Shown here one piece after another: positions 15,990-24,379 of a stretch of DNA of 35,301 nt (within the stretch, counting starts at the first letter, position 1; each line of letters begins with the position of its first letter). Origin of the DNA: Candidatus Cloacimonadota bacterium. GTDB lineage: Bacteria; Cloacimonadota; Cloacimonadia; Cloacimonadales; TCS61. The stretch lies in the NCBI GenBank assembly GCA_027064945.1, contig JAMOPB010000418.1:1-35301 (forward strand), written 5' to 3'. The position numbers and the translations under genes are program-made. The notes beneath the pieces are model-generated. The model did no database searches and was not told the DNA's origin. It saw only the letters and a list, made by a program, of their open reading frames with translations.

Positions 15990-17084
15990 ATGAAGAATTT
16001 GTTTTTTATTTTTTTTGTGATAATGTCAGCATTTTGTTTTGCTGATATTGGAGATATTAGTGTTGTGCCGACATCAGGGCTTGTCTATAATAATATTGGT
16101 GCTAGTGCTTTTAATCTTGATGATCCGAATCAACAGCCGATTTTTTTTACAAGTATGATTTTCAATAATACTGATTCAGAAATTGAAAACTATAAATTGG
16201 AAATTTCGATGTATTGGCGTGATCAAATTGTAATTGAATCAATTACCGTAAGACCTAAACCGGGTTCTAGCTGGCAAGTTTTAGAACCAAATTCAAACCA
16301 GGTTTTAACTAATAGAGATATTATTGTAAACAATTCAAATGATTTTGTTGCGGAAACCGATTTGGATTTTGAAGAAATCAGAAGTAATGTTTCCGAATTT
16401 GATGATATTTTCCGAAAAACAGGCTTGATGCCGGATGGGGAGTATCGTTGGGATGTTCAATTTTTCGATGAAAATAATAATCCTCTTTCAAATCTCGTAT
16501 CATTTTCTTATATAATTGAAACTCCAATTGATATAATGCTTACAACTCCCGGCAGTCCGATTGGAAATGAAGTTTATTTTGCTTTAAGTAATCGTCCAAC
16601 TTTTGTTTGGTATTCAAATTTGAATAATTATACTCTAACAGTTTATGAAGTGGATGATGTTGTGGAAAATCCGGAAGATATTCTCACTAACAATCCAATT
16701 ATTGAAATTTCCGATATAGAAGCTAATTCTCTTACCTTTCCGGAGGAGTATGCAAGTTTGGAAGGTGGGAAAACTTATGCTTGGCGAGTGCAAGCAGAAA
16801 CGTTTGCGCCAGCAGGATTTTCTTCAGAGACCAAATATAGTAAATTTTATCTATTCAAAATAATGACAGATTCTGAAGAAGTAGCTGCTCAACAGCAATT
16901 AATTAATTTTATCCAACAATTAAATATTCCCCAAGCACAAGAATTAATAGATCTTTTCAATGCCGGCTATGCTCTGGATGAGATCAATTTTCAGGGGAGC
17001 AGTGTTTCCGCTGAAGATTTAATGGATATTCTTAATCAAATTCAACAAGGAACTCTTCGCGTAAAAAGCGTTAGAGTGGACTAA
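15990..17084 (+). CDS. Secreted protein of unknown function with beta-sandwich-like domains
   Basis: I do not recognise a named family. The 364-residue product has a clear Sec signal (MKNLFFIFFVIMSAFCFA, cleavage near 18-19), so it is exported. The mature part up to about residue 290 is beta-rich with two stretches ending in YRWDVQFFDENN and YAWRVQAET, a pattern seen in fibronectin-III or Ig-like domains where an aromatic-x-W-x-V strand precedes the end. The last 70 residues are helical and Gln/Leu-rich (AAQQQLINFIQQLNIPQAQE) and end in SVRVD. A strong AGGAGG precedes the ATG. It opens the cluster with FecR, an outer-membrane barrel and a cyclase, with gaps of nine and eight bases to the next two genes. 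It may be a periplasmic scaffold or ligand-binding partner; that is inference. Confidence 0.7.
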   Translation: MKNLFFIFFVIMSAFCFADIGDISVVPTSGLVYNNIGASAFNLDDPNQQPIFFTSMIFNNTDSEIENYKLEISMYWRDQIVIESITVRPKPGSSWQVLEPNSNQVLTNRDIIVNNSNDFVAETDLDFEEIRSNVSEFDDIFRKTGLMPDGEYRWDVQFFDENNNPLSNLVSFSYIIETPIDIMLTTPGSPIGNEVYFALSNRPTFVWYSNLNNYTLTVYEVDDVVENPEDILTNNPIIEISDIEANSLTFPEEYASLEGGKTYAWRVQAETFAPAGFSSETKYSKFYLFKIMTDSEEVAAQQQLINFIQQLNIPQAQELIDLFNAGYALDEINFQGSSVSAEDLMDILNQIQQGTLRVKSVRVD

Positions 17085-17093
17085 GGGGGCAAT

Positions 17094-17750
17094 ATGAAAA
17101 AGATTTTATTATCCTTAATTGTATTACTACTATTTTGCATAAATTTGAGTGCGTCAGTTGCAATTACTTTAAAAGCGGTTGGAGATGTTTCTTTAATTAG
17201 AGAAGAAAACGTTTCTAAAGCGGAAAATGGGACTGAATTAGAAAATAATGATCAACTTGAGACAAAGAAAAATTCCTATGCAGCAGTGAAATTTGTAGAT
17301 GGAAGCTCTGTAATAAAAGTTTTCCCAAATTCTGTTTTAACTATTAATGCAGAAGAGGGAGAAGATAAGAAATTAAATAAAAAAACTAATCTGAAAGTTG
17401 GGGAATTGTGGGCAAAAGTAACAAAAAAAACAGGTGGATTTGTAATTGATACGCCTACTACAGTAGTTTCCGTAAAAGGAACAAGCTTTAATGTTGATGT
17501 TGATGAAAATGGAATTACTGTTGTTAATACTTTTGAAGGCAGTGTAGAAATGAAAAATAAAAAAGATGGGAAATCTGCAATTATTGGTGCCGGAAAACAC
17601 GGAAGATCTAATGGTAGTGGTGATATTGAAGTATTAGATGGGAATACAACTCAAGAAGAGAAAAATGTCGATCCGGAAGTAAAAATCTTAGAAATCGAAT
17701 TAGAAAATTCCGAAGGTAATTCAAAAATAATAAAAATAGAGTTTGAGTAG
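17094..17750 (+). CDS. FecR-domain secreted protein
   Basis: A 218-residue exported protein with a signal peptide at about 1-20 (MKKILLSLIVLLLFCINLSA) and a FecR domain from about 25 to 165. Diagnostic stretches are VGDVSLIREENVSKAENGTE, the YAAVKFVDGSSVIKVFPNS strand pair and VVSVKGTSFNVDVDENG followed by VVNTFEGSVEM. In iron systems FecR is an anti-sigma factor with an inner-membrane helix and cytoplasmic tail; here there is no such part and no sigma gene nearby, so the domain is used in the periplasm, perhaps bound to the barrel or to the CHASE2 sensor encoded downstream. The tail (about 165-218) is acidic. GGGGG precedes the ATG. Related stand-alone FecR proteins occur near CHASE2 cyclases in other bacteria, from general knowledge. 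Confidence 0.82.
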   Translation: MKKILLSLIVLLLFCINLSASVAITLKAVGDVSLIREENVSKAENGTELENNDQLETKKNSYAAVKFVDGSSVIKVFPNSVLTINAEEGEDKKLNKKTNLKVGELWAKVTKKTGGFVIDTPTTVVSVKGTSFNVDVDENGITVVNTFEGSVEMKNKKDGKSAIIGAGKHGRSNGSGDIEVLDGNTTQEEKNVDPEVKILEIELENSEGNSKIIKIEFE

Positions 17751-17758
17751 GAGGTATT

Positions 17759-20110
17759 ATGAAAACTTTAATTATGTCATTTTTACTCTGCTCAATTACT
17801 TTTGCTTTTGCAGTAAATCTTTCCGTCGAATTACCGGAAGTTTATGAAAATAACTCCGAACTGATTTTACGAGTGGATGAAGGATTTAATGATATAGAAA
17901 AAGCAACTTTATATTTCAGAGCAGATGATGAAGAAAGCTATATTTCATTGGATATGCAAAAAGGATTAGTTTCAGAACCAATATACACTGTTTCAATTCC
18001 GTCAAATTACTCATTTGATTCTGCAGTTGAATTGTATTTTGAAGCATTAACAGAAAATGGACAGAAAATTACATATCCACAAATAAATCCTCAATTAAAT
18101 CCGCTTAGATTAATAGTGGCAAATTCTGATACAATCTCTGAGAGTATTATTTTGCTTTCACCGGATGTGAATTTTCCAATCAACGCTGAAGAATTGATTA
18201 TTGCATTTTCCTATTTTTCTATTCAAAACGATATTAAAGCTAATTCAATAAAAATATTTTTTGATGGGAAAGATTATTCCTCTAAAGCAAAAATAACAAA
18301 AAATATGGCTATATTAAAGCTTCCAACTCCTAAAGCGGGAAAGCATACATTTAAAATGAAAGCAGAATCTGTAATGGGAAATAAGATTAGTTCAAAAGAT
18401 TTTTCCTTTGATCAAAACAAATCTGCAAAAATCATTCCTTTCAATATCGACGGAAGTTTATCTGCTTACGGAAAATACGAATCAAATTCAGAAACAGATA
18501 ATTATAATGATGCAAATATGCGTTTGATTCTAAATGTAAGGAAAAACTGGTTCAGGTTGAAATCAAAAACTTTTCTCACAAGCTTGGAAGATTCTAAGAA
18601 ACAACCTTTAAATAGGTTTAGTTTGGATATTGATGTACCTCATTTTGGAGTTAAAATTGGTGATTTCTCTCCAGATTTCGGTTCATTTGCAATAAATTCT
18701 GTAAATGTAAGAGGTGTTTTTTCTGAATTAAATTTTAAACTTTTCCGATTACAAGCACTGTATGGAGATAGCAAAAGAGCTATTCCCGGTAAACTTTATA
18801 CCACAAATAATTCCGAGACGGTGAATGGTGATTTATATGTAAATAATGATATAGCTTTTGCCAGGGAAACTACCGGAATTAAGATGGAGTTTGGTCACGA
18901 AAGATATTTTAATTATGGCTTGAGTTTTGTTAAAAATAAAGATAGAGTTTCCTCTTTGGATGAGGAGCAATATTTTGCACCGGATTCTACACTTTTGGTT
19001 CGTCCGAAAGATAATATTGTCATTGCAACAGATACAAGATTTGCTTTCAAAGACCAACGCATTGTTTTTGGTGCTGAAGCTGCAATGAGCTTGTATAATT
19101 CCAATATAATAGATGGTGCAATTTCTCAAGATTCTCTGGAAACTTTGGTAGGACAAGAAATTCCTATTGATCCTGAAGATTTGGAAGGTTTCTTTGTGGT
19201 AAATTCGAATATTGAACCTTTTGAACCGGGATTATCCAATCTATCCTACAAAGCATATATGAGAGTTTTCCTCTTAAGAAATTTGTTTAATATTAGTTAT
19301 TCATATGTTGGAAGTAGTTTTAATAATCTTTCAGTAGGGTATTTGGCAAAGGATTTGGCTACAATTTCAATTAGTGATAATATCGCATTATTCAACAATC
19401 GTTTTCTTTTGAATATTTCTTATAATATGAACAACAATAATCTATCGGATGATAAAGAATTTACTACAAACAACAATACTTTTTATGCTCAAGTTTATGT
19501 TCGCCCCACAAATGATTCTTTTTTTAATTTTAGTTATAATATCAATAATACCGATAATAGTTCTGATACATTTGAGACCAGAACATCGGTTTATTCAATA
19601 GGAATGGGCTATAATGTGAAACAGATAGATTATGCACCAACAAAGTTTAGTGTAAATTTCTCAAATTCTGTAAACGAAGATTTATTGGGGAATACTTACG
19701 ATTTTCAGAAAAATGTGATTACAATTTCTGCCAATAGTAAATATCGAGATTTTCCGCTAAAATCTAAAATTGGTTATTCTGTAGCATTGGATGAAAACAA
19801 GCGAGTTTCTTTTGATGATTCATATTGTGAAATTGAAGAGTTGGATGATAGTAGCTATCATTCTGTTTTTGTTAATACAAGTTATTTGTTTAATGAGAAA
19901 ATTGAACCGATTGCAAAATTTAGATTCTCAGTTTCATCAGGAGATTTTGAATATTCTTCTCAAAATGTAAATATTGGCACAAAATATAAATTTGATAGGA
20001 AAACGGATTTATATGCCGGATTAGGCTTTGCGAATTATAATTATCCTAATTTGGATGAGAATGATAATAGCGAATTAGAGCTTTCAATTAACTTAAAAAG
20101 AAGATTCTAA
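17759..20110 (+). CDS. Outer-membrane beta-barrel protein with N-terminal Ig-like domains, function unknown
   Basis: A 783-residue exported protein: signal peptide at about 1-19 (MKTLIMSFLLCSITFAFA), two beta-sandwich-like periplasmic or surface domains to about residue 225, then a long run of alternating amphipathic strands typical of a barrel (for example FNLSYKAYMRVFLL type strands, NNTFYAQVYVRPTNDSFFNF), ending with ELSINLKRRF. A terminal Phe after an aromatic/hydrophobic strand is the usual signal for outer-membrane assembly. A conserved-looking segment VKIGDFSPDF followed by NSVNVRGV lies at the start of the barrel. There is no TonB box or plug domain that I can see. Possible roles are secretion, export of a polymer or surface adhesion. 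GGAGG precedes the ATG. It is the largest gene of the cluster and lies between FecR and the cyclase. Confidence 0.7.
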   Translation: MKTLIMSFLLCSITFAFAVNLSVELPEVYENNSELILRVDEGFNDIEKATLYFRADDEESYISLDMQKGLVSEPIYTVSIPSNYSFDSAVELYFEALTENGQKITYPQINPQLNPLRLIVANSDTISESIILLSPDVNFPINAEELIIAFSYFSIQNDIKANSIKIFFDGKDYSSKAKITKNMAILKLPTPKAGKHTFKMKAESVMGNKISSKDFSFDQNKSAKIIPFNIDGSLSAYGKYESNSETDNYNDANMRLILNVRKNWFRLKSKTFLTSLEDSKKQPLNRFSLDIDVPHFGVKIGDFSPDFGSFAINSVNVRGVFSELNFKLFRLQALYGDSKRAIPGKLYTTNNSETVNGDLYVNNDIAFARETTGIKMEFGHERYFNYGLSFVKNKDRVSSLDEEQYFAPDSTLLVRPKDNIVIATDTRFAFKDQRIVFGAEAAMSLYNSNIIDGAISQDSLETLVGQEIPIDPEDLEGFFVVNSNIEPFEPGLSNLSYKAYMRVFLLRNLFNISYSYVGSSFNNLSVGYLAKDLATISISDNIALFNNRFLLNISYNMNNNNLSDDKEFTTNNNTFYAQVYVRPTNDSFFNFSYNINNTDNSSDTFETRTSVYSIGMGYNVKQIDYAPTKFSVNFSNSVNEDLLGNTYDFQKNVITISANSKYRDFPLKSKIGYSVALDENKRVSFDDSYCEIEELDDSSYHSVFVNTSYLFNEKIEPIAKFRFSVSSGDFEYSSQNVNIGTKYKFDRKTDLYAGLGFANYNYPNLDENDNSELELSINLKRRF

Positions 20111-20128
20111 CCTAAAAAAAACGTACTT

Positions 20129-20160
20129 ATAGGAAGGGCGAAATTTGGTCCTTCCTATTT
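20129..20160 (+). terminator. hairpin between barrel gene and cyclase gene
   Basis: ATAGGAAGG (20129-20137) pairs perfectly with CCTTCCTAT (20150-20158) around a 12-base loop. Only TTT follows before mixed sequence, so it is a weak terminator or an attenuator that would lower transcription of the cyclase gene relative to the barrel gene. AGGA for the cyclase ATG lies just after at 20167-20170. Confidence 0.5.
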
Positions 20161-20178
20161 AGTATTAGGAAAAAATAA

Positions 20179-22041
20179 ATGAAAAGAATTAAATACTTTA
20201 TACCTGCAATCATTTTTGTTATTTTACAGTTGATTTTTGTTAGTAATTATTGGACAGGTCTGGAATTAAAAGCCAAAGATTTGCTTTTTCAGATTCGGGG
20301 AGAAATAAAAACTTCAGGCAATGTTGTAATTGTAAATATTGGCGATGACACTTTTAATTCACTGGGAATTCAATGGCCTTTTCCAAGGGAATATCATGCA
20401 CGAGTAATAGATAATCTTGAGCGAGCAGGTGCTGCAAAAATTATTTTTGATATAGAATTTGTTGAAGAATCAAATGCAAAATCAGATTCTATCTTAGCAT
20501 CCACAATAGCCAAATATGATAATATCACTTTAGCCGGAAAAGTAATAACTCAGATTACGGGAAAAACAAAAAAAACTCAAGTTTTAGCACCAATATCTAG
20601 TTTGCTTAGAGCAAATGCAAACTGGGGAACGGTAAACATCTCAGCTGATAACGATGGTTTTGTTAGGGAATATGAATTATTTCAAAAGATTGGGAAAACA
20701 AATAAATATTCTTTAGGAGCAATTGCAGTAGCTAGTTTCAAAAATAGAGATAACTACTTGGAAGATATTATTAATGGAGAAAAATATCTACAAATTTCCG
20801 ATTATCTAATTCCTAAAAAAAGAAACAAGACAGCGCTGATAAATTATTACGGACCAGCTAGAACATTTCCTTACTACGAATATGCGGATGTTTTAGATTC
20901 AGAGGATTTTGATATACCTTTTTTAGATTTAGATTCTTTTAATGATTTAATGAATAAAGGAGTTTTTAAAGATAAAATCGTTATAGTTGGTGTCTCTGCC
21001 GTCGAATTTCACGATTCACATCCCACTCCTTTCTTTTCAGAAAATAGAGCACTAACTCCCGGAGTAGAAATTCATGCTACTTTTATAGATAACGTTTTAA
21101 TGAGAGAACACTTATCGGAATTTCCTTATATCAAGTTAATATTTATTTTTCTATTTCTAACTTTTATTCTCTTTTTGATTAACATAAATATCAGACCAAC
21201 AATCTCAATTATTTATAATTCATTATTATTTTTTTCTTACTTTGGCGTTGTGTTTTATTTATTTAATACGGAGAATATGTTATTGCCGGTTTTGGAAATT
21301 CCCGCAACAATTATAGTAGTGTATGTTATAGGATTAGTTTTCCAATATATTAAATCTACTAAAGAGAAATTTTTTATAAAAAAAGCTTTCGGTAGATATA
21401 TTGCACCATCTTTGGTGGAAGAATTGATAAAAGATCCCAAAAAATTAGAATATGGTGGAAGCCTTAAAAATATTTCTGTATTATATTCTGATATTGTATC
21501 TTTCACATCCTATACCGAAACGCATTCACCTAAAGAAACAGTAGAATTGTTGCGAGAATATCTTACTGCAATGGTAGAAGTTGTTAAAGATAATAAAGGA
21601 ACATTAGATAAATTTGTGGGTGATGAAATTGTAGCCCTTTTCGGAGCTCCGGTAGAATTGGAAGATCATGCATATTGGGCGGCAAAAACTGCTTTGGAAA
21701 TGCGTTATAAGATGCAAGAATTACAAGAAAAATGGAAAAAAAATAATCGAGATCCATTCGAAATAGGAATTGGCATAAACTCCGGAGAAGTAACTGTGGG
21801 AAACCTTGGCTCTGAACAAATCTTTGATTACACTGCTATCGGAGATAATATGAATGCCGGAGCTAGAATTGAAGCTTTAACAAGAAATTATAAAACGGAG
21901 AATAATATTTTAATTAGCGAAAGTACCAAAATTCTGATTGAAGATAAATTTGAAGTGGAATATGTAGATGATGCAATGGTAAAAGGTAAGAGTAAGCCGA
22001 TAAAAGTTTATCAATTGCTTGCCATGAAAACACCAAACTAA
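20179..22041 (+). CDS. CHASE2-domain transmembrane adenylate cyclase (class III)
   Basis: A 620-residue membrane receptor that probably makes cAMP from ATP. Order: a signal-anchor helix (about 5-22), an extracytoplasmic CHASE2 sensor (about 30-305, with LKAKDLLFQIRG and GNVVIVNIGDDTFNSLG, which mark this domain, and FKDKIVIVGVSA), three helices (about 315-390), then a class III cyclase domain (about 430-610). Catalytic residues are complete: metal-binding Asp438 (YSDIVSF) and Asp482 (GDEIVALFGAP), Lys478 and Thr552 as the adenine-selecting pair (Thr in place of Asp is the class IIIb type), and Asn559 and Arg563 for the transition state (GDNMNAGARIE). Neighbouring envelope proteins may give the signal. 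No cAMP receptor gene is in the window. Confidence 0.93.
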   Translation: MKRIKYFIPAIIFVILQLIFVSNYWTGLELKAKDLLFQIRGEIKTSGNVVIVNIGDDTFNSLGIQWPFPREYHARVIDNLERAGAAKIIFDIEFVEESNAKSDSILASTIAKYDNITLAGKVITQITGKTKKTQVLAPISSLLRANANWGTVNISADNDGFVREYELFQKIGKTNKYSLGAIAVASFKNRDNYLEDIINGEKYLQISDYLIPKKRNKTALINYYGPARTFPYYEYADVLDSEDFDIPFLDLDSFNDLMNKGVFKDKIVIVGVSAVEFHDSHPTPFFSENRALTPGVEIHATFIDNVLMREHLSEFPYIKLIFIFLFLTFILFLININIRPTISIIYNSLLFFSYFGVVFYLFNTENMLLPVLEIPATIIVVYVIGLVFQYIKSTKEKFFIKKAFGRYIAPSLVEELIKDPKKLEYGGSLKNISVLYSDIVSFTSYTETHSPKETVELLREYLTAMVEVVKDNKGTLDKFVGDEIVALFGAPVELEDHAYWAAKTALEMRYKMQELQEKWKKNNRDPFEIGIGINSGEVTVGNLGSEQIFDYTAIGDNMNAGARIEALTRNYKTENNILISESTKILIEDKFEVEYVDDAMVKGKSKPIKVYQLLAMKTPN

Positions 22042-22072
22042 GAAAAGGTATTTTAAAAAAAATGGATTAGTG

Positions 22073-22588
22073 ATGAAAAAAATTGTTTTAATTATTTTGT
22101 TTTTAACAAGCATATTTCTATGGGGTCAAGATAGATTTGTTTTGGCCGGAGGATATGGCACGGCGGATGTAGATTCTTTTGAGCACGAAATATATACTTT
22201 TCGCTTAGCAGGTAAAAATCAATCTACCTTTATTGGAATTGATTATGATTTACTTATATATGAAGATGATTTTATTGAATCAGAATATTCGGAAAAATTA
22301 ACAAACAGCAACATTCATGAAATCAGTTTCTTATTTGGAAAATCAATGCCATTTGGCAGATATTCTAGTGTGAATTTTAATGGTGGGATATCAGTTATTA
22401 GGAAACTTGAGAAATTTGAACAATCAAATTTACCGGAAAAAAAAAGAAAAGATTTTGGATTTCCAATTGATGCAACAATAGATATTGGTATTTTAAAAAA
22501 CTTGGGAGTAAGTTTCAGAGCTAAGAAAAGTTACAATGATATTGCACCATATTTTGGATATTCTGCAATGTTGCAATTCATTTTTTAA
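22073..22588 (+). CDS. Small outer-membrane beta-barrel protein, function unknown
   Basis: A 171-residue exported protein with a signal peptide (MKKIVLIILFLTSIFLWGQ, about 1-20) and a mature part of alternating strands such as RFVLAGGYGTADV, HEISFLFGKSMPFGRYSSV and LGVSFRAKKSYNDI, ending in SAMLQFIF. The size of about 150 residues and the terminal Phe suit an eight-strand barrel like OmpX/OmpW; I see no family signature. ATG 22073 is preferred over the adjoining GTG at 22070; the Shine-Dalgarno is poor. A three-codon frame ATG-GAT-TAG ends at 22070, just before it. It is the last gene of the envelope cluster, 31 bases after the cyclase. Confidence 0.6.
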   Translation: MKKIVLIILFLTSIFLWGQDRFVLAGGYGTADVDSFEHEIYTFRLAGKNQSTFIGIDYDLLIYEDDFIESEYSEKLTNSNIHEISFLFGKSMPFGRYSSVNFNGGISVIRKLEKFEQSNLPEKKRKDFGFPIDATIDIGILKNLGVSFRAKKSYNDIAPYFGYSAMLQFIF

Positions 22589-22888
22589 ACTAAATTATTA
22601 CAAAAGGTAAATGATTTCAATAATAAAATAAAAGATGTAAGATGTTCTTATAAATAAATTTAGATAGGGCGATAAGCAAATGATAGCAATGGAAGAATGC
22701 TTGTAACTACTTGTTTTATAATGAGATAGCTTGTGATGGTTGAGCGATTATTTAAGATTCAAAATTTGTAAAATTCATCAAAACCCTTTTATGAAGCGAC
22801 TTTACAGTTTTTTTTATTGACAGGATTTTAACTCATACATAAATTCCGATTGTTTTGATGCACATGAAAAAAAAATAGGAGGAAATTC
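22589..22888 (+). other. gene-free 300-base stretch before HU
   Basis: No plausible gene, RNA gene, repeat or DnaA-box cluster is visible. The first 200 bases are AT-rich with no strong structure and no terminator for the preceding gene. The last 75 bases hold the likely promoter of the HU gene and its leader. Confidence 0.6.
22817..22845 (+). promoter_or_regulatory. likely sigma-70-type promoter of the HU gene
   Basis: A perfect TTGACA at 22817-22822 is followed after 17 bases by TAAATT at 22840-22845 (or ATAAAT one base earlier). A leader of about 35 bases then carries AGGAGG before the HU ATG at 22889. Confidence 0.55.
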
Positions 22889-23161
22889 ATGAACAGACAA
22901 GATTTAATTAGTAAAATTGCCCAAGATGCAGACATTACTAAAAAGGCTGCTAATTTAGCGCTAACTTCCATTATCGAAGGTATTACAACTTCACTTGAAA
23001 AAGGAGACAAAGTTTCTTTAGTAGGTTTTGGAACTTTCAAAGTTACAGAGAGAAAAGAACGTACCGGTGTAAATCCTCGTTCAAAAACAAAAATTATAAT
23101 TCCTGCAAGAAAAGTTCCTGTTTTCAAAGCTGGTAAGAAATTGAAAGAAGCAGTTAAATAA
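22889..23161 (+). CDS. hup: HU family DNA-binding protein
   Basis: HU is a small dimeric nucleoid protein that bends DNA. The 90-residue length is typical. The helical half begins NRQDLISKIAQDADITKKAA and the family signature VGFGTFKVTERKERTGVNP leads to the beta arm with PRSKTKIIIPARKVPVFKAG, which carries the intercalating proline of the arm. ATG 22889 follows AGGAGG by about seven bases, one of the strongest ribosome sites in the window, as fits an abundant protein. It has its own promoter and a strong terminator directly after, so it is probably a single-gene unit. IHF is possible, but the arm sequence favours HU. Confidence 0.93.
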   Translation: MNRQDLISKIAQDADITKKAANLALTSIIEGITTSLEKGDKVSLVGFGTFKVTERKERTGVNPRSKTKIIIPARKVPVFKAGKKLKEAVK

Positions 23162-23178
23162 TTTATATTTAGCTTGTT

Positions 23179-23214
23179 AAGAAGCAAGGGTTATTTTGCT
23201 CTTGCTTCTTTTTA
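23179..23214 (+). terminator. rho-independent terminator after HU
   Basis: AAGAAGCAAG (23179-23188) pairs perfectly with CTTGCTTCTT (23201-23210) over a 12-base loop, followed by a T-rich tail. It closes the HU transcript 17 bases after the stop codon and separates it from dnaN. Confidence 0.85.
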
Positions 23215-23248
23215 TTAAATTAATTAGAGACATTAAGGATATTGGATT

Positions 23249-24379
23249 ATGAAATTTTCGATTGAGAAAAAAGACTTACAAGTTAATATTCAGCATTTAT
23301 ATAATATTGTTCCAAACAAGAACACAATGCCAATATTGACTAATTATCTAATTGAAGCAGATGAACAATCTGGCAAAATGAGATTTACTGCAACAGATTT
23401 AGAAATTACTGTTGTTGTAGAGTTTGAAGCAAATATATCAGAATCAGGTAAAATTGCTGTATCTGCTAGAAATTTTAATGAGATTATTAATTCGTTACCT
23501 GGTTCAATTATTCATTTTATGGTTGATGAAGAGATATTAAAAATTCATTGTGAGAAATCTAGGTTTAATCTTCTTTGCGCCGAGAGTAGTCAATTCCCAT
23601 TAATTCCTCAACGTGACTTGTCCAATGCTTTGGAAATAGATGCAAAGTTGTTTAAAAAGATGGTGGAAAATACATCGTTTGCTGTTTCAACAGAAACAAA
23701 CAGACCAATTTTCACAGGTATTTTGTGGAAATTGTTTCCTGAAGAGCAATTGATGGTTGCTACCGATGGTAAAAAAATTGCTGAATTTACCTACAAAAAA
23801 AATATTAATCTTCAGCAAGAAATTGAACAAATTATTCCAACAAAAGGTTTATTATTTTTAGACAAAGTTATAAATGATGATATCGATGAAGTTGCAGTGA
23901 TCTTAGAATCTAACAGAGTGATGTTTGCTTATGGGAATTATACAATATTTAGTCATATTATTGATGGCAAATTTCCCGATTATACTAAAGCAATTCCGTT
24001 GAATAATAACAATATTTTAAAGATAAGAAAATCAATATTGAAAGATGCAGTTAAGCGCGTTTCATTGCTCGCTTCTGAAGATACTTTTAAAGTTAAGTTA
24101 GATTTAACTGAAAACGTTTTATCTGTTGATTCTGCCAATAGAGAAGAAGGTGATGCTTCAGAAAAAATTGAAGATTTTAGCTATACGGGTGAACCTTTAG
24201 TTATTGCATTCAATTATAGATATCTTAGCCAAATATTGAATGTAATTGAAACTGACCAGGTAGAAATTAGAATGGGTAAATCAAATGAGCCTGTACTATT
24301 TTTTAATGTACCTGCAGAAACCGAAGATGGCGAAAGTGGTTTAGCCAGATTCTTATTGATGCCTTTACGGTTAAAATAA
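23249..24379 (+). CDS. dnaN: DNA polymerase III beta sliding clamp
   Basis: DnaN forms the dimeric ring that holds the replicative polymerase on DNA. The 376 residues fit the family length. Recognisable stretches: MKFSIEKKDLQVNIQHLYNI at the start, MPILTNYLIEA, FTATDLEITVVVE, FPLIPQRD, a central RPIFTGILWKL, LMVATDGKKIAEF, IDGKFPDY in the middle domain, and the C-terminal FLLMPLRL, the usual end of the clamp. ATG 23249 has AAGGA eleven bases upstream. recF begins on the base after the stop. dnaA, often its partner, is not adjacent. Confidence 0.96.
   Translation: MKFSIEKKDLQVNIQHLYNIVPNKNTMPILTNYLIEADEQSGKMRFTATDLEITVVVEFEANISESGKIAVSARNFNEIINSLPGSIIHFMVDEEILKIHCEKSRFNLLCAESSQFPLIPQRDLSNALEIDAKLFKKMVENTSFAVSTETNRPIFTGILWKLFPEEQLMVATDGKKIAEFTYKKNINLQQEIEQIIPTKGLLFLDKVINDDIDEVAVILESNRVMFAYGNYTIFSHIIDGKFPDYTKAIPLNNNNILKIRKSILKDAVKRVSLLASEDTFKVKLDLTENVLSVDSANREEGDASEKIEDFSYTGEPLVIAFNYRYLSQILNVIETDQVEIRMGKSNEPVLFFNVPAETEDGESGLARFLLMPLRLK

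Noticed and set aside
22062-22070. Three-codon ATG-GAT-TAG frame as a leader peptide
   Set aside because: Too short to support, with no regulatory structure around it.
22589-22888. Possible replication origin, because it lies upstream of HU, dnaN and recF
   Set aside because: No DnaA-box cluster or repeated AT-rich unwinding element is visible, and dnaA and gyrB are absent.
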